A stretch of 64,000 nt of DNA, taken from NCBI RefSeq assembly GCF_014203835.1, contig NZ_JACHJW010000001.1, forward strand, positions 1,736,001 through 1,800,000. The letters are read 5' to 3'. The DNA is from Micromonospora polyrhachis (GTDB lineage Bacteria; Actinomycetota; Actinomycetes; Mycobacteriales; Micromonosporaceae). Under the pieces are notes generated by a model, which was not told the DNA's origin, did not search any database, and saw only the letters and a list, made by a program, of their open reading frames with translations. Positions 50,217 through 58,674 of this stretch are shown here, one piece after another (the first letter of the stretch is position 1; every line of letters begins with the position of its first letter). The position numbers and the translations under genes are program-made.

Positions 50217-50835
50217 CTACCCCTCGCCAGCGACGGTGACCCTCCAGCCGGAGTCGGCACGCGTGTCGACGGAGCTCACGAGCCGACGCGGCACTCGCAC
50301 ACGGCGCGCTGCTTCCCGAGCCCCCTTGTAATCGAAGATCACCGACACGCCGTCTGCCCATCTGTCGCCATCGGTGTTGATAAAGCGGCAGGCGGTCGAA
50401 GAGCGTCGCCGCCGGCAGGCGGCCCTCGATGAGGCCCGTCCCCAGGCCGCCGAACTCGCATCGAAGACGCTGCCGCCGAACATGGGATGGCTGTAGACGT
50501 ATGCCCCGACAGGTAGCTCACGCAGGAACGCGAGGGCTGCGTTCAAGCTGTCGAGGTTACGCATGGTGACGATCGGCGCGATGCCACGTTCGGCCGCGTT
50601 GTCGATGTCTTGCGGTTGCCAGCAGCAGGCGAGGATGCGCTGGGGTTCGGTGACATCGAGCCAGAGATCGAGTATGGCGGCACGCTGGCTAGGGGTGAGG
50701 GCTTGGCCGCAGGTGGTGGAGCCAGACAGGATGAAGTAATCGACCCACGTAGCGGCGGGTGTTTTCGTGGTGGATGGCGCCGTTGCTGCCCGGCAGGGTA
50801 AGGGTTGGTACCACGACGTCGAAGGTTCCCGTCAT
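50217..50835 (-). pseudogene. Decayed DapA-like (class I aldolase family) gene
   Basis: Leftward frames read TFDVVVPTLTLPGSNGAIHH plus ENTRRY, then after a frameshift VDYFILSGSTTCGQALTPSQ, PQRILACCWQPQDIDNAAER, GIAPIVTMRNLDSLNAALAF and VGAYVYSHPMFGG; a further shift gives EFGGLGTGLIEGRLPAATLF. The N-terminal strand, GSTTxGxxLT motif (GSTGE in dihydrodipicolinate synthases) and the YSHP block with Tyr fit the DHDPS/NAL family. At least two frameshifts (near 50755 and 50440) disable it. It directly follows the guanylate-kinase-like gene and may have begun at the ATG overlapping it. Confidence 0.55.
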
Positions 50836-51415
50836 TGACGGTTGTACTCCTCTGGCGATGTTGTCGGCGGTGACCAGTGCGTCAATCGTTTTGGCGGCTT
50901 GCTCGGGCGCTATCTTGTCCGTGCTTAGCCGGGCTAGAAAATCGGACGCGTTGGCATGTTTGAGGTCTTCAGCTGTCTCGTCCCATGCAGTGAGGCGTGC
51001 GTCGATGTCGGCAGAGCCCCCGCGCTACGGCGCGTACGGCTGTCGTCTCGCGGGAGCACCAGAGAAGGATGGTGATCCAGCGGGCCGGATAGGCGGTAAC
51101 GGCGCGTATGCCTGCGATTTGGCCGAGATGCAGGACTGGCGTCTGCTCGGATTTGAGTATCGCGGATAGGTGCGGCTGGTCAACGACGTAGAGGTTTCCG
51201 TAGCGTTCGTTTCGGTACACAACGTGCCCATGGCCGTGGAGGCGCGCAAGCTCGTCTGGGCTGGCCAGCCGATAGCCTCGGGCGTTGCCGCTGCCGATCT
51301 TCAAGCGCTGGTAAGGCGCATAGCGGGGATCGAGCTGCTCGAGCGCCTGTGTGATGGTGTCTTTACCGGAGGCGGGTGGCCCGTAGAGGATGACCGCCGA
51401 TGGGGTCATGGTCAT
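50836..51415 (-). pseudogene. Guanylate-kinase-like P-loop protein with frameshift
   Basis: Start ATG 51415 overlaps the stop of the HTH/P-loop gene (ATGA). Residues 6-20 hold Walker A LYGPPASGKDTITQAL; the following RLKIGSGNARGYRLASPDEL and VVYRNERYGNLYVVD resemble the GMP-binding domain of guanylate kinases. The frame closes at 50969, but after dropping one G in the G-run near 51022 it continues GSADIDARLTAWDETAEDL, DFLARLSTDKIAPEQAAKTI to near 50840. The extra base may be a true mutation or a homopolymer error. About 190 residues if repaired. Confidence 0.6.
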
Positions 51416-52464
51416 TGGACGATCCATTCTGATACCCGCCGCGCTTCGTCGATGAGCTGGACGGCGCCGTTGAGGGAGTTGTCGACGTAAAAGTGTGGTA
51501 TCTGAGGCCGCATGCTGATATCGATTTGTGTCAGGTAGTCGTCCCAGTGGTTAAGTTTCCACGTGTCGCGGGCGGCGTCGCGTCTTTGCAGGTAGGTGTA
51601 CATGGTGTCGGTGTCCGCGCCGACCCACACGATTTCCAGGTGTGCGTTTGCGGCGGCGCAGCGGTGCATGAGACGGCGAAGCCACTGCGGGTCCACGACT
51701 TCGGCAAGGAACGGGGCTGTGACGATGGTCGACGTCCTGTTGTCGATGTTAGCGAAGGTGGCGTTAGCCAGGCATCGATACTCAACAGGCCGCACTTGAG
51801 TGCGGTAGATCTCGGAGTGCCGGTCGTTGGGGTCGCCGTTGAGCGTGGTCAGCATGGTCTCCACGAGGGGGCGGGTTAGCACGTCCTTGTCGAGTAGCGC
51901 CCAGCCGGTAACGGAGTTGAGGAATTTGGCGAACTCGGTTTTTCCGGAGCCGGCGAACCCGGCGACCAGGACAAGGTTGGTGTCGCGGTGGCCGGTGTAG
52001 CGGCGGTCAGTCCACGCCCGCATAACCAGTTCCTCGAAACGGTGCACGTCGGGTGGGTTGTTGTCTTTGACCTCGGCCGGGCGGGAGACTTCCAGCGCGT
52101 TGCGCAATGTGGTGGTCAGCGCGGCGGGCACCGCCGTGGCCGCGACGAGCCCTCCGGCGACGGCGCCTGTTTGATCGCCTGTCCGTAGTCCCATGCTGAG
52201 ATAGTCGCGTGGGATGTTCAGCCCAACCGCAACGCGTACATACACGTCATAGTTCTCAACGCGGCGCTTGCCACTGGCGATCTCACGGACACGCTGTTCG
52301 CCAATGTCGGTGGCCTGAGCGATAGCGCCCCAACTCCACCCCCGGCGGTGCAGGAAGTTGAAGACGGCTTTGATGTTACGCTGGGCCAGCGCGTCACGCA
52401 TGGCAAGGCCGTCGATGTAATCGGCGTTCCACCACGCCGGGTCGATGGGCTGGCGCACTGACAT
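51412..52464 (-). CDS. HTH regulator fused to a P-loop kinase/ATPase domain
   Basis: 350 residues. Residues 25-100 carry an XRE-like HTH: NFLHRRGWSWGAIAQATDIG then EQRVREIASGKRRVENYDVY. After a linker, Walker A VLVAGFAGSGKTEFAKFL (near 168) opens an adenylate-kinase/zeta-type P-loop domain with VEYRCLANATFANIDNRTST, FLAEVVDPQWLRRL and HLEIVWVGADTDTMYTYLQR. Such HTH-kinase fusions can couple ligand phosphorylation to DNA binding. It is the first gene of its leftward unit, with an AT-richer spacer upstream (52465-52669) that could hold its operator; the guanylate-kinase-like gene overlaps its stop. Confidence 0.75.
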   Translation of the reverse strand: MSVRQPIDPAWWNADYIDGLAMRDALAQRNIKAVFNFLHRRGWSWGAIAQATDIGEQRVREIASGKRRVENYDVYVRVAVGLNIPRDYLSMGLRTGDQTGAVAGGLVAATAVPAALTTTLRNALEVSRPAEVKDNNPPDVHRFEELVMRAWTDRRYTGHRDTNLVLVAGFAGSGKTEFAKFLNSVTGWALLDKDVLTRPLVETMLTTLNGDPNDRHSEIYRTQVRPVEYRCLANATFANIDNRTSTIVTAPFLAEVVDPQWLRRLMHRCAAANAHLEIVWVGADTDTMYTYLQRRDAARDTWKLNHWDDYLTQIDISMRPQIPHFYVDNSLNGAVQLIDEARRVSEWIVQ

Positions 52465-52669
52465 GGGTTTCCTGTCCCAGACCTGTCGGTGAATGATGTG
52501 CGGTATCTCTATTGGATACTAATTAGGTCGATCCAGTGGCGTCCCGCTGGCCCGAAAGCACTGCAGAAGAGATCGCCCGACACGTGCCGATTTGTACACG
52601 TCACAGGGTGCCAGCATCGTCACGCCCACGAACCCGCCACCCTGTGACGCACACGGTAACCTGATTTCG
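52465..52669. promoter_or_regulatory. Upstream region of the HTH/P-loop gene
   Basis: 205 bp. An AT-rich run ATTGGATACTAATTAGG at 52510-52526 stands out and is a plausible promoter/operator for the leftward gene. ACACGTGCCGA and GTACACGTCA (around 52580-52603) form a loose inverted pair. No gene is seen here. Confidence 0.35.
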
Positions 52670-52967
52670 ATTAGGAACCGGCCGCACTTGAGGAAGCTGT
52701 GAGGCCTGCGAAGCCGCCACCGATGTTGAAAACGAATCGGCCGCCTGGTCATAGGATTCGTTTGATCGCAGCAAACGTCGTGGTGGTGTCGGTCTTCCAG
52801 ATGGCTGCGTTGCACAAAACCGCGTCGACCGGTCCGGTCACTGCGGTGGCGACGTCTTCGGCGTTGGCGAGGATCCAGGTGATGCGGGGGTCGGTGTGGG
52901 TGCGCCGCCCCACGGCGTGCATGGCTTTTGCGTTGTCGATGGAGATGATGCGCCCGCGCCGGGGCAT
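52670..52967 (-). pseudogene. Relic of a class I SAM methyltransferase
   Basis: Leftward frame: PRRGRIISIDNAKAMHAVGR, RITWILANAEDVATAVTGPV, DAVLCNAAIWKTDTTTTFAA, IKRIL then a TAG, followed in the same frame by PGGRFVFNIGGGFAGL. These are motifs II to V of a Rossmann methyltransferase (SIDNAxAM acidic loop, NAAIWKTD). Motif I (DxGxGxG) and everything before it are missing, and the internal stop truncates the rest. It starts 15 bp after the phosphotransferase stop, so the 5' part was lost by deletion. Confidence 0.65.
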
Positions 52968-52981
52968 GGCGGGTCGAGCGT

Positions 52982-53845
52982 CTACCTGCCAGTTTGACGT
53001 GGAATACCTTGCGACAAGGGGGTTGAGCCGGTGGCGCTGTAGCGGTGGTGGACAGGGGCCACGCCTGTGGCGGCCGAGGTGGCGGCCAGGCTCGCGGCGT
53101 CGATAACGGCGCAGCTGTCGATGACGATCTCGTCGAGTTCAGTCAATAGGCCGTAGGTGCCCGTGAACGCCTGCCGCAGATCGGGGCGGTCGTGCCAGAT
53201 GCGGGTTGCCATTCGGACGAGGTCGCGCGTGGGCAGATCGTGGCGGGCATGCTCGAAGTCGATGACGCGTACGGTGCCCTGTTCGTCGCGGATGAGGTTA
53301 CGAGGCATGAAGTCCAGGTGGCATGGGGTCAGAATCGCCAGGTCGAGTTGGGCGAGTGTGTCCAGTTTGTGGCTTAGCTCTGCCAGATGTGTCGGGTCGA
53401 TTGGCGTGGGGACCCGTTGCAGCCAGTAGGTGCCGCGCTCGGCCAGGTATTGACAGAACCGCGGGTTGTAAACGGTGGGCGCTGCGGCGTGTAGGTCGCG
53501 CAGGATCGCGCCGGCCTGGGCGAAGGTGTTCTGCTCGTCGGCTTGGGACAATGTCAGTTCTGCGACGGGCCGTCCCGGCATGCTGGTGATGGCAATCGCC
53601 AGTAGCTCGTCGTTCACGGCGATGAGCTGCGGGGCGCGGTCGCCGAGGGCGGGGACCCATGCGCGGTAGGCGTGGACCTCGCGGTCGTGACGCTGGCGAT
53701 CCCGGTGAATCTTGACGATCACGTCACCACCGTCGGTGTGTGCACGTAAGAGCATTGTGTTGTTGTGGCCGTCGTGCCAGGTGGCGACGGTGAATGCGCC
53801 CAGGAGCCTACGGGCGGCGTGCAGGAGTGCCGGGCGGCTGGTCAT
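52982..53845 (-). CDS. APH/choline-kinase-fold phosphotransferase
   Basis: 287 residues. Kinase-fold landmarks: MLLRAHTDGGDVIVKIHRD (ATP-site Lys), catalytic loop CHLDFMPRNLI (HxDxxxxN) and VRVIDFEHARHD (metal-binding DFE/IDFE). This superfamily phosphorylates small molecules such as aminoglycosides, amino sugars, choline or homoserine. Start overlaps the histidine phosphatase stop (ATGA). The presence of two APH-fold kinases and a phosphatase in one overlap-coupled unit suggests metabolism of a phosphorylated small molecule rather than drug resistance (inference). Confidence 0.82.
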   Translation of the reverse strand: MTSRPALLHAARRLLGAFTVATWHDGHNNTMLLRAHTDGGDVIVKIHRDRQRHDREVHAYRAWVPALGDRAPQLIAVNDELLAIAITSMPGRPVAELTLSQADEQNTFAQAGAILRDLHAAAPTVYNPRFCQYLAERGTYWLQRVPTPIDPTHLAELSHKLDTLAQLDLAILTPCHLDFMPRNLIRDEQGTVRVIDFEHARHDLPTRDLVRMATRIWHDRPDLRQAFTGTYGLLTELDEIVIDSCAVIDAASLAATSAATGVAPVHHRYSATGSTPLSQGIPRQTGR

Positions 53846-54492
53846 GGCAGCTCGGCGAGGTGCTGAGTGTCGTTGTGGGTGTCGAGGAGCCAGGTGGCAC
53901 GGCCGCGCCGGTTGACCTGGAGGCGCCAGCGCGCAATGGCGGTGTGGTTGCTGTGGATCCAGACGCGAGTGCTGGAGCCGCGGGGGAGGCCGAGCAGCAA
54001 GTTATGAGCGGCTTCGATGGTCTCACTGTGTCCGATGATCAGTATGCGGTTGCCTTCGTGTTCGGTGAGGATGCGGTCCAGGGCGGCGGTCGCCCGATCG
54101 AGGTAGCTGTTCCAGGAGTCGCCACCCGGGGCGATGGGTTTGTCGGGCTGGTGCTGCATGGATCCGCCAAATGTTTCCTTGATCTGCGCCCAGGGTTGCG
54201 CGTCGGCGTCGCCGTGGTCGGGGCCACGCAGGTCGTTGATGACGGTGTACGGCAGGCCGGTGGCGGTGGAGATCGGTTCGGTGGTCTGGCGTACGCGGAG
54301 TCGGGGTGAGCAGACCAGCATGTCGTAGGGCTCGATGTGGTGTTCGGCGCTGATCCGGCCGGCGACGGCGTTTGCTTGCCGGTGGCCGAGGCTGGTCAGG
54401 CCGGTGCAGCCTTTCTCGCCGCCGACGATGGCGGCGGCGTTGCAGGCGGCTTCTGCGTGTCGGATGAGGGTGGCAACAGTGCGGATCGTCAT
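53842..54492 (-). CDS. Histidine phosphatase (phosphoglycerate mutase-like)
   Basis: 216 residues. Catalytic motif VATLIRHAEAACNAAAIVGG (RHG variant RHA with the phospho-His), LTSLGHRQANAVAGRI, CSPRLRVRQTTEPIS (second Arg region) and LIIGHSETIEAAHNLL (second catalytic His). Start ATG 54492 is fixed by overlap with the upstream stop (TGATG) and its stop overlaps the next start. It would remove phosphate from a small molecule or sugar phosphate. Confidence 0.88.
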   Translation of the reverse strand: MTIRTVATLIRHAEAACNAAAIVGGEKGCTGLTSLGHRQANAVAGRISAEHHIEPYDMLVCSPRLRVRQTTEPISTATGLPYTVINDLRGPDHGDADAQPWAQIKETFGGSMQHQPDKPIAPGGDSWNSYLDRATAALDRILTEHEGNRILIIGHSETIEAAHNLLLGLPRGSSTRVWIHSNHTAIARWRLQVNRRGRATWLLDTHNDTQHLAELP

Positions 54493-55226
54493 CAGAGTCT
54501 CCGGGTGAGGGGGTGGGGCCACGGGCGCAGGGAAGGCCAGTGTTGGTGGTAGCCGTTTCGGCCGGTGTAGGGCGTGGTGAGCAGCCAGTTCAACTCGGCC
54601 CAGATCGCCAGGTCCTCGGGGGTACAGCGGACCTGGCCGAGGGCAGAGTTGTAGGCGTCCAGCGCCATAGCGATGACGTTGGTGTCGAGCGGGCCGTGGG
54701 TCATGGCCATGGAGACGACGAGTTTGGCCAGGTCGTAGCCGTAGGGGGCGAGGGTGAGGTCGTCGAAGTCGACGATGGCAACCCCGTCGGTGTCGGTGAT
54801 GAGGAAGTTGCGAAGGTTGCTGTCCTTGTACAGCGATGCGGGCAGAGTGCTGGCGGCTTCGAGGACCCGGTCGACGGCGGTGATCGGGATGTGGTGTGTG
54901 CGGGCGGTGTCGTGGAGTCGGTGACGACGTGTGTGGATGAAGTCGGCCAGTTCGCAAGCCCCGACATCGTGTGGTCGGTCCAGCCGTGAGTCGCGGAGGC
55001 GTGGTGCCGCTGCGGTGTGCAGCCGGCCGATGGCCGCTGCGACGATCGGCATCCGTACCGGTCCCGGTATGTCGCCAGGCATGGCTTCGAATGCCAGCCC
55101 GTCGCTGAACCGGTCGAGCAGTCTGGGGAGCCGGACGTCGGCGTTGAGTCCGACGAGCCATGCGTGATGGGTCTGTGCGGCCCGCAGTGTGGCGGGGGTG
55201 GCGTAGCGTTTGACAAAGATGGTCAC
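54492..55226 (-). CDS. APH-fold phosphotransferase
   Basis: 244 residues. N-terminal VKRYATPATLRAAQTHHAWL corresponds to the ATP-lobe, catalytic loop SLYKDSNLRNFLI (HGDxxxxN-type loop with the Asp and Asn kept, first His to Lys) and VAIVDFDDLTLAPYGYDLAK (DFD metal site). Shorter than the neighbouring phosphotransferase and with a reduced N-lobe. Start ATG overlaps the preceding reading frame by 4 bp. It probably acts on a related substrate in the same pathway. Confidence 0.78.
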   Translation of the reverse strand: MTIFVKRYATPATLRAAQTHHAWLVGLNADVRLPRLLDRFSDGLAFEAMPGDIPGPVRMPIVAAAIGRLHTAAAPRLRDSRLDRPHDVGACELADFIHTRRHRLHDTARTHHIPITAVDRVLEAASTLPASLYKDSNLRNFLITDTDGVAIVDFDDLTLAPYGYDLAKLVVSMAMTHGPLDTNVIAMALDAYNSALGQVRCTPEDLAIWAELNWLLTTPYTGRNGYHQHWPSLRPWPHPLTRRL

Positions 55227-55449
55227 CGCCTCACCCCGATCAGGTAGGAGACGGTGGAGTTCATCGTCACCGACTGGTCGGATTGCCGTCGGCGCAGCCG
55301 CCGGGCGATCTGGTCGACGCTGGCACCGCCGAACTGGTGGCGGGGAGTGGTGGCGAGATAGACGGCCAGATGACGGCGGTCGTGGAAGCGGAACAGGTGC
55401 CGTTCATGGCAAATCTGTGCCACGAACAGGTGCAGATCGACAGCGGCGG
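55223..55449 (-). pseudogene. C-terminal fragment of an unidentified protein, possibly a methyltransferase
   Basis: About 75 codons in good actinobacterial codon bias, ending in TGA that overlaps the next start (ATGA): DLHLFVAQICHERHLFRFHD, HLAVYLATTPRHQFGGASVD, and MNSTVSYLIGVRR at the end. The closing strand resembles the last strand of Rossmann methyltransferases, but this is weak. No start codon fits, and the upstream part seems to have been lost where the P-loop kinase gene now ends. Confidence 0.4.
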
Positions 55450-55959
55450 TCAGGCCCCAGTCGTGACTTCCGTCACGAACTTGTTGGCTTGCTGCCTGCT
55501 GGTAAAGGTCAACAGTCTGGCGTGTGGGGCGTGCTGCTGGGTGAGGGCGGTGACCTTCGGTCGCATCTGCTTGCGGTAGCCGATGATGTAGCGCACGAAG
55601 CTCCAGGTGATCCGGTCGAAGACGCCGTCTTGATGATGCTGGCCACCGCGATAGCGCAATCGCCGTTGGACGATGCCCCATAGACACGTCATGGCCGGCA
55701 GGTCGAGGAAGATCACCGTGTCGGCGGCGGCCAACCGGATGGGCAGCGTCGAGGCGTGGTTGCCCTCGATCAGCCAGCGTTCCGCGGCTACGAGCTTTTC
55801 CTGCCTCGCGGCGAACTGGTCCTGGGGCAGCGGCTGCCAGTTCTCGTCGTAGTAGACCGCGTCCAGGTGTGTGATGGGCAGGTTCAAGGCACGGCCGAGT
55901 CGCTTGGCGATGGTGGACTTGCCGCTGCCACCGCAGCCGATGATGGCGATGCGTTCCAT
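55450..55959 (-). CDS. Adenylate-kinase-like P-loop NTPase (FlaR/topology-modulation type)
   Basis: 169 residues from ATG 55959. Walker A ERIAIIGCGGSGKSTIAKRL at the extreme N-terminus, then LNLPITHLDAVYYDENWQPL (LDxxxxxxxW signature of this family), RWLIEGNHASTLPIRLAAAD, TVIFLDLPAM (Walker B-like) and RYIIGYRKQMRPK. The family is called DNA topology modulation kinase FlaR but its true substrates are unknown. The 3' end is followed directly by the coding fragment at 55223-55449. Confidence 0.82.
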   Translation of the reverse strand: MERIAIIGCGGSGKSTIAKRLGRALNLPITHLDAVYYDENWQPLPQDQFAARQEKLVAAERWLIEGNHASTLPIRLAAADTVIFLDLPAMTCLWGIVQRRLRYRGGQHHQDGVFDRITWSFVRYIIGYRKQMRPKVTALTQQHAPHARLLTFTSRQQANKFVTEVTTGA

Positions 55960-55997
55960 GGCCCTCCACGGTAGGCGAAACGTTGATAAGCAGATGG

Positions 55998-56610
55998 TCA
56001 GGTGCCGGCATGTCGCCACTCGCTATGCAGCAGTCGGTTCAGCACCTGCAGTTGCCGGGATAGGCGGAACAGGTCGAGACGTTTCAGACAGCAGGCGATC
56101 AACTCGGCATGAAGCCGGGTGCCGGCGATGTCGGCCAGCCAGGTGCACAGACGGATCACGTCGGTACCGTCGGCGGTGTGGACGCTGGCCGGGGCGAATT
56201 GGGTGGCGGATCTGATGACGGCGGGAGTGATCGGGATGCAGCCGGCCAGGACCGCCTCGAACAGCCGCTGGGTTATCTGCCCGGAGGCGGCGTAACGGGT
56301 CGGGCAGCAGCAGGACGGTGGCCAGGCTGGTGCGGTAGATCCTCTCGACGTCAGCGAACGGGACCCGACCGGAGAAAGTGATTTCAGGCCATGCGCTGGT
56401 GTCGGTCCATTTCCCGGCGACGACGTGGGGGACGGCCGCAGCGGCGGGGGCGAAGAACTGCCCAAACATGGCGTCACGGTCGTACTGGTTCCCGACGTAC
56501 GCCAAGGTGGTTGACCTACTCAGGCGGGCCAGCGACCACGGGTCGGCGGCGTCTAGCGCGCGCTCGTCGACCGGGAACAGGAGCCTGGTGTCGGGGTACC
56601 CGCTACCTGG
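55998..56610 (-). pseudogene. Truncated, frameshifted glycosyltransferase-like gene
   Basis: Leftward: FPVDERALDAADPWSLARLS, TTLAYVGNQYDRDAMFGQFF, SGRVPFADVERIYRTSLATV, LLLPD, then after a one-base shift near 56300 RYAASGQITQRLFEAVLAGC and IPITPAVIRSA, ending EWRHAGT. The QITQRLFEAVLAGCIPI block matches the C-terminal nucleotide-sugar-binding domain of CgeB/GT4-like proteins (xxRxFExxxxGxxx). The 5' part is cut by the IS30 relic near 56610. Confidence 0.6.
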
Positions 56611-57016
56611 TCGAACTGCCTCCCGGTTCGTGGTCCCGGTCCCGCTGACCGGCCGGGACACGTTGACCGTCGGGGACGCGGTCATCGCCGCCGCCGGAAC
56701 CCTCCCACCGCAGCTGGCCAAGTCGTTGACCTGGGACTGCGGGGCGGAGATGGCCGGGCATGCGAGGATCACCGCCGCCGGGTTACCGGTGTACTTCGCC
56801 CGCCCGCACTCAGCGTGGCAGCGGGGCAGTAACGAGAACGCCAACCGGATCCTGCGCGAGTACTTCCCGGAAGGCGTTCCGATCACCTCAGACCCCGAAA
56901 TACCTCGCCATGGTGGCTGCTGAGATCAACGACCGACCGCGTAAGATCCGCGACTGGAAGAAACCCTCCTAAATATTCGCCGAACTCGTCGAGGCAAATG
57001 CTTCCACCTTCTGAAC
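56590..57016 (+). pseudogene. Relic of an IS30-family transposase
   Basis: Forward frames: RFVVPVPLTGRDTLTVGDAV, LPPQLAKSLTWDCGAEMAGH (second catalytic Asp), YFARPHSAWQRGSNENANRI (catalytic Glu) and LREYFPEGV; after a frameshift AAEINDRPRKIRDWKKPS, a stop, then IFAELVEANAS. This is the C-terminal half of an IS30 DDE transposase with its usual NxRPRKxxxWxTPxExF ending. The N-terminal HTH and first Asp are missing. It truncates the glycosyltransferase gene. Confidence 0.75.
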
Positions 57017-57086
57017 CCGCAGAGATCTATCGCGTACCCGAATCAACCTGGAGGATCTCAAATCATCTTGGGAAGTCCTTCAGGTT

Positions 57087-57725
57087 TCAAGAAACAGCCG
57101 CGATGGCTGCATTGACGGCGCGGTCGTGGACAACCCCCGATCTTGTAATCTGCGCCTTCGTTTCGGTGCAGTCGACGATAGTTAGGTGATTGGCCAGTGG
57201 ACTGATGCCGCCGTCGATGCAGTACGCGACGCTGATCTCAGACTCCGCTACAAAGCTTTCAACCTCCGCAGCTGTGATTGCTGGACCTAACGTATTAGCC
57301 GGGTTCGAGAGATTGGCCGTGGTGGCAGCGATAGGCACGCGACTTCGCTGGGCAAGTTGACCGAGTAGGCCTGAGTCGAGGGTTACGAGAGCGTTGGGCA
57401 CGCCGACAGGCTGGTGCTGCTGGGCGTGTTCGGAGTCTCGCCAACGGAGAATCATAGCCAGATCGCCGGGCCAGAAGGCTGAGGCGAGCTGGATTGCGGC
57501 CGGTGTCATGACGAACAACTCGTTGGCTGCGACGAGCGATGGCAGTATGTAGGCCAACGACTTCGACCGTGGCCGGCCCTTGCCAGCGTAGATGCGCGCG
57601 CAGGCGTCGTGGTCGCGCGCGTTGGCGCAGATCATGTACCAGCGTTGAGTTGGGACAACGACAAGCTCGCCGGCTTCGAGCGCTTCAATTGCTAGCGGGA
57701 GTTCGTCGGGGCGGATCAGTTTCAC
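57087..57725 (-). CDS. Divergent YrdC/Sua5-family protein
   Basis: 212 residues from GTG 57725. The family core is present: LVVVPTQRWYMICANARDHD (PTxTxYGLxxxA in canonical enzymes), ARIYAGKGRPRSKSLAYIL (KxRP), PIAATTANLSNPANTLGPA (SAN-S motif as TANLS) and VAYCIDGG then LTIVDCTE. Canonical members make threonylcarbamoyl-AMP for tRNA t6A; changes in the substrate pocket (QRWYMICAN instead of ETVYGLGAD-like) and the location suggest a paralogue acting in specialised metabolism, as in carbamoyltransferase-linked pathways. Last intact gene of the leftward operon before the decayed zone. Confidence 0.78.
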   Translation of the reverse strand: MKLIRPDELPLAIEALEAGELVVVPTQRWYMICANARDHDACARIYAGKGRPRSKSLAYILPSLVAANELFVMTPAAIQLASAFWPGDLAMILRWRDSEHAQQHQPVGVPNALVTLDSGLLGQLAQRSRVPIAATTANLSNPANTLGPAITAAEVESFVAESEISVAYCIDGGISPLANHLTIVDCTETKAQITRSGVVHDRAVNAAIAAVS

Positions 57726-57901
57726 GGCCTCAGCCCTTCAACCCTCGGGAGTGATATCGTGCTCTTCACGGATCTGGTGCTGTCGAACGTCGGCATCGGC
57801 GGGGATATTGTGAACCGTGACCGGGCGCAAACTCAGGACGATGTTGACCGTGCCCGACGCCACCTGATGCGCCATTGTGTCGGCCTTGGACGCCGGGATC
57901 T
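57726..57901. other. Intergenic spacer
   Basis: 176 bp between the dioxygenase stop and the YrdC-like gene, the largest gap within the 57-64 kb operon. It has no gene and no clear hairpin. It may carry a separate promoter for the YrdC-like gene. Confidence 0.3.
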
Positions 57902-58651
57902 CTATCGCACTCGGGCGATGAGTGGCGGGAAGTCGAGCCACGGGTCGCGAAGCGCGTCGAGACGGCGGCTGGCATGGCTTACATGGGATACCCGGAAGTA
58001 GGCCATGATCCGCGGGATGGCGGTCAAGTTGCGGCCAACGGCGTGGGGGACCAAGTGGTGCATCAGCAGTACATCACCGGGCTTGCCCAGTAGCGGGGTG
58101 CCCTGCTCGCTGTCGATGTGTGGGGGAACTTGGGCAGTGATGCCCAGCGACCATTGGGTCCGGAACCACTCCGCCATCCGGAGGTGTCCGCCGACGACGT
58201 AACGCAGGGCACCACCGGCCGGATCACTGATGTCGGAAAGCACGACACCCACGAGAAGCGAGAAGGTGCGCAGTTCGGCGGGGTCGAGGTGCGGGCAGGC
58301 GACGCCATCCACGTGCATGGCCTTTTCGGGTTGCGCTTGGCCGAGGTCGCGTTCCGGAACGCGAATCTGGATCTGCGTAGCGGTGACCGGTGCCACGTCG
58401 CCAATGAGCTCGCCTGCGAGCCCGGCCACACCTGACTCGTTAAATAGCGCGAGCAGGTCCCTGTGGTCACCAAGGTGCGGGGCGAAGGTCCGCTGCGTGA
58501 ACTCGGCGATTCGGCGTTGATCTAGGCCGGTGCGATACCAGTCGGTTACCAGCGCCGCCGCACGGTCGATCAAATGTGTCGGAACGAAGTTGCGTTTGAC
58601 GATCATGCCCTTGATGGTGAAGGTGGACAGGTCGTCAGTGCTGAGGGGCAT
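57902..58651 (-). CDS. Phytanoyl-CoA-dioxygenase-like Fe(II)/2-oxoglutarate oxygenase
   Basis: 249 residues. Double-stranded beta-helix with iron ligands MHVDGVAC (HxD, near residue 112) and a distal His in LLMHHLVPHAVGRNLT, with the 2-oxoglutarate-binding Arg shortly after (RNLTAIPRIMAYFR). N-terminal DLSTFTIKGMIVKRNFVP (the family's usual opening FxxxGyvvv). Middle VVLSDISDPAGGALRYVVGG matches the conserved L.D......GAL....GSH segment. It would hydroxylate or otherwise oxidise a small-molecule intermediate of the pathway. Confidence 0.85.
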   Translation of the reverse strand: MPLSTDDLSTFTIKGMIVKRNFVPTHLIDRAAALVTDWYRTGLDQRRIAEFTQRTFAPHLGDHRDLLALFNESGVAGLAGELIGDVAPVTATQIQIRVPERDLGQAQPEKAMHVDGVACPHLDPAELRTFSLLVGVVLSDISDPAGGALRYVVGGHLRMAEWFRTQWSLGITAQVPPHIDSEQGTPLLGKPGDVLLMHHLVPHAVGRNLTAIPRIMAYFRVSHVSHASRRLDALRDPWLDFPPLIARVR

Positions 58652-58674
58652 GGTCGTATCCCGTCGGTGATGGA

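Noticed and set aside
53842-55161. Single 439-codon leftward gene
   Set aside because: Only the last 216 codons (histidine phosphatase) carry motifs. The upstream part is out of frame with the APH-fold gene on the same strand and is Arg/His/Pro-rich shadow.
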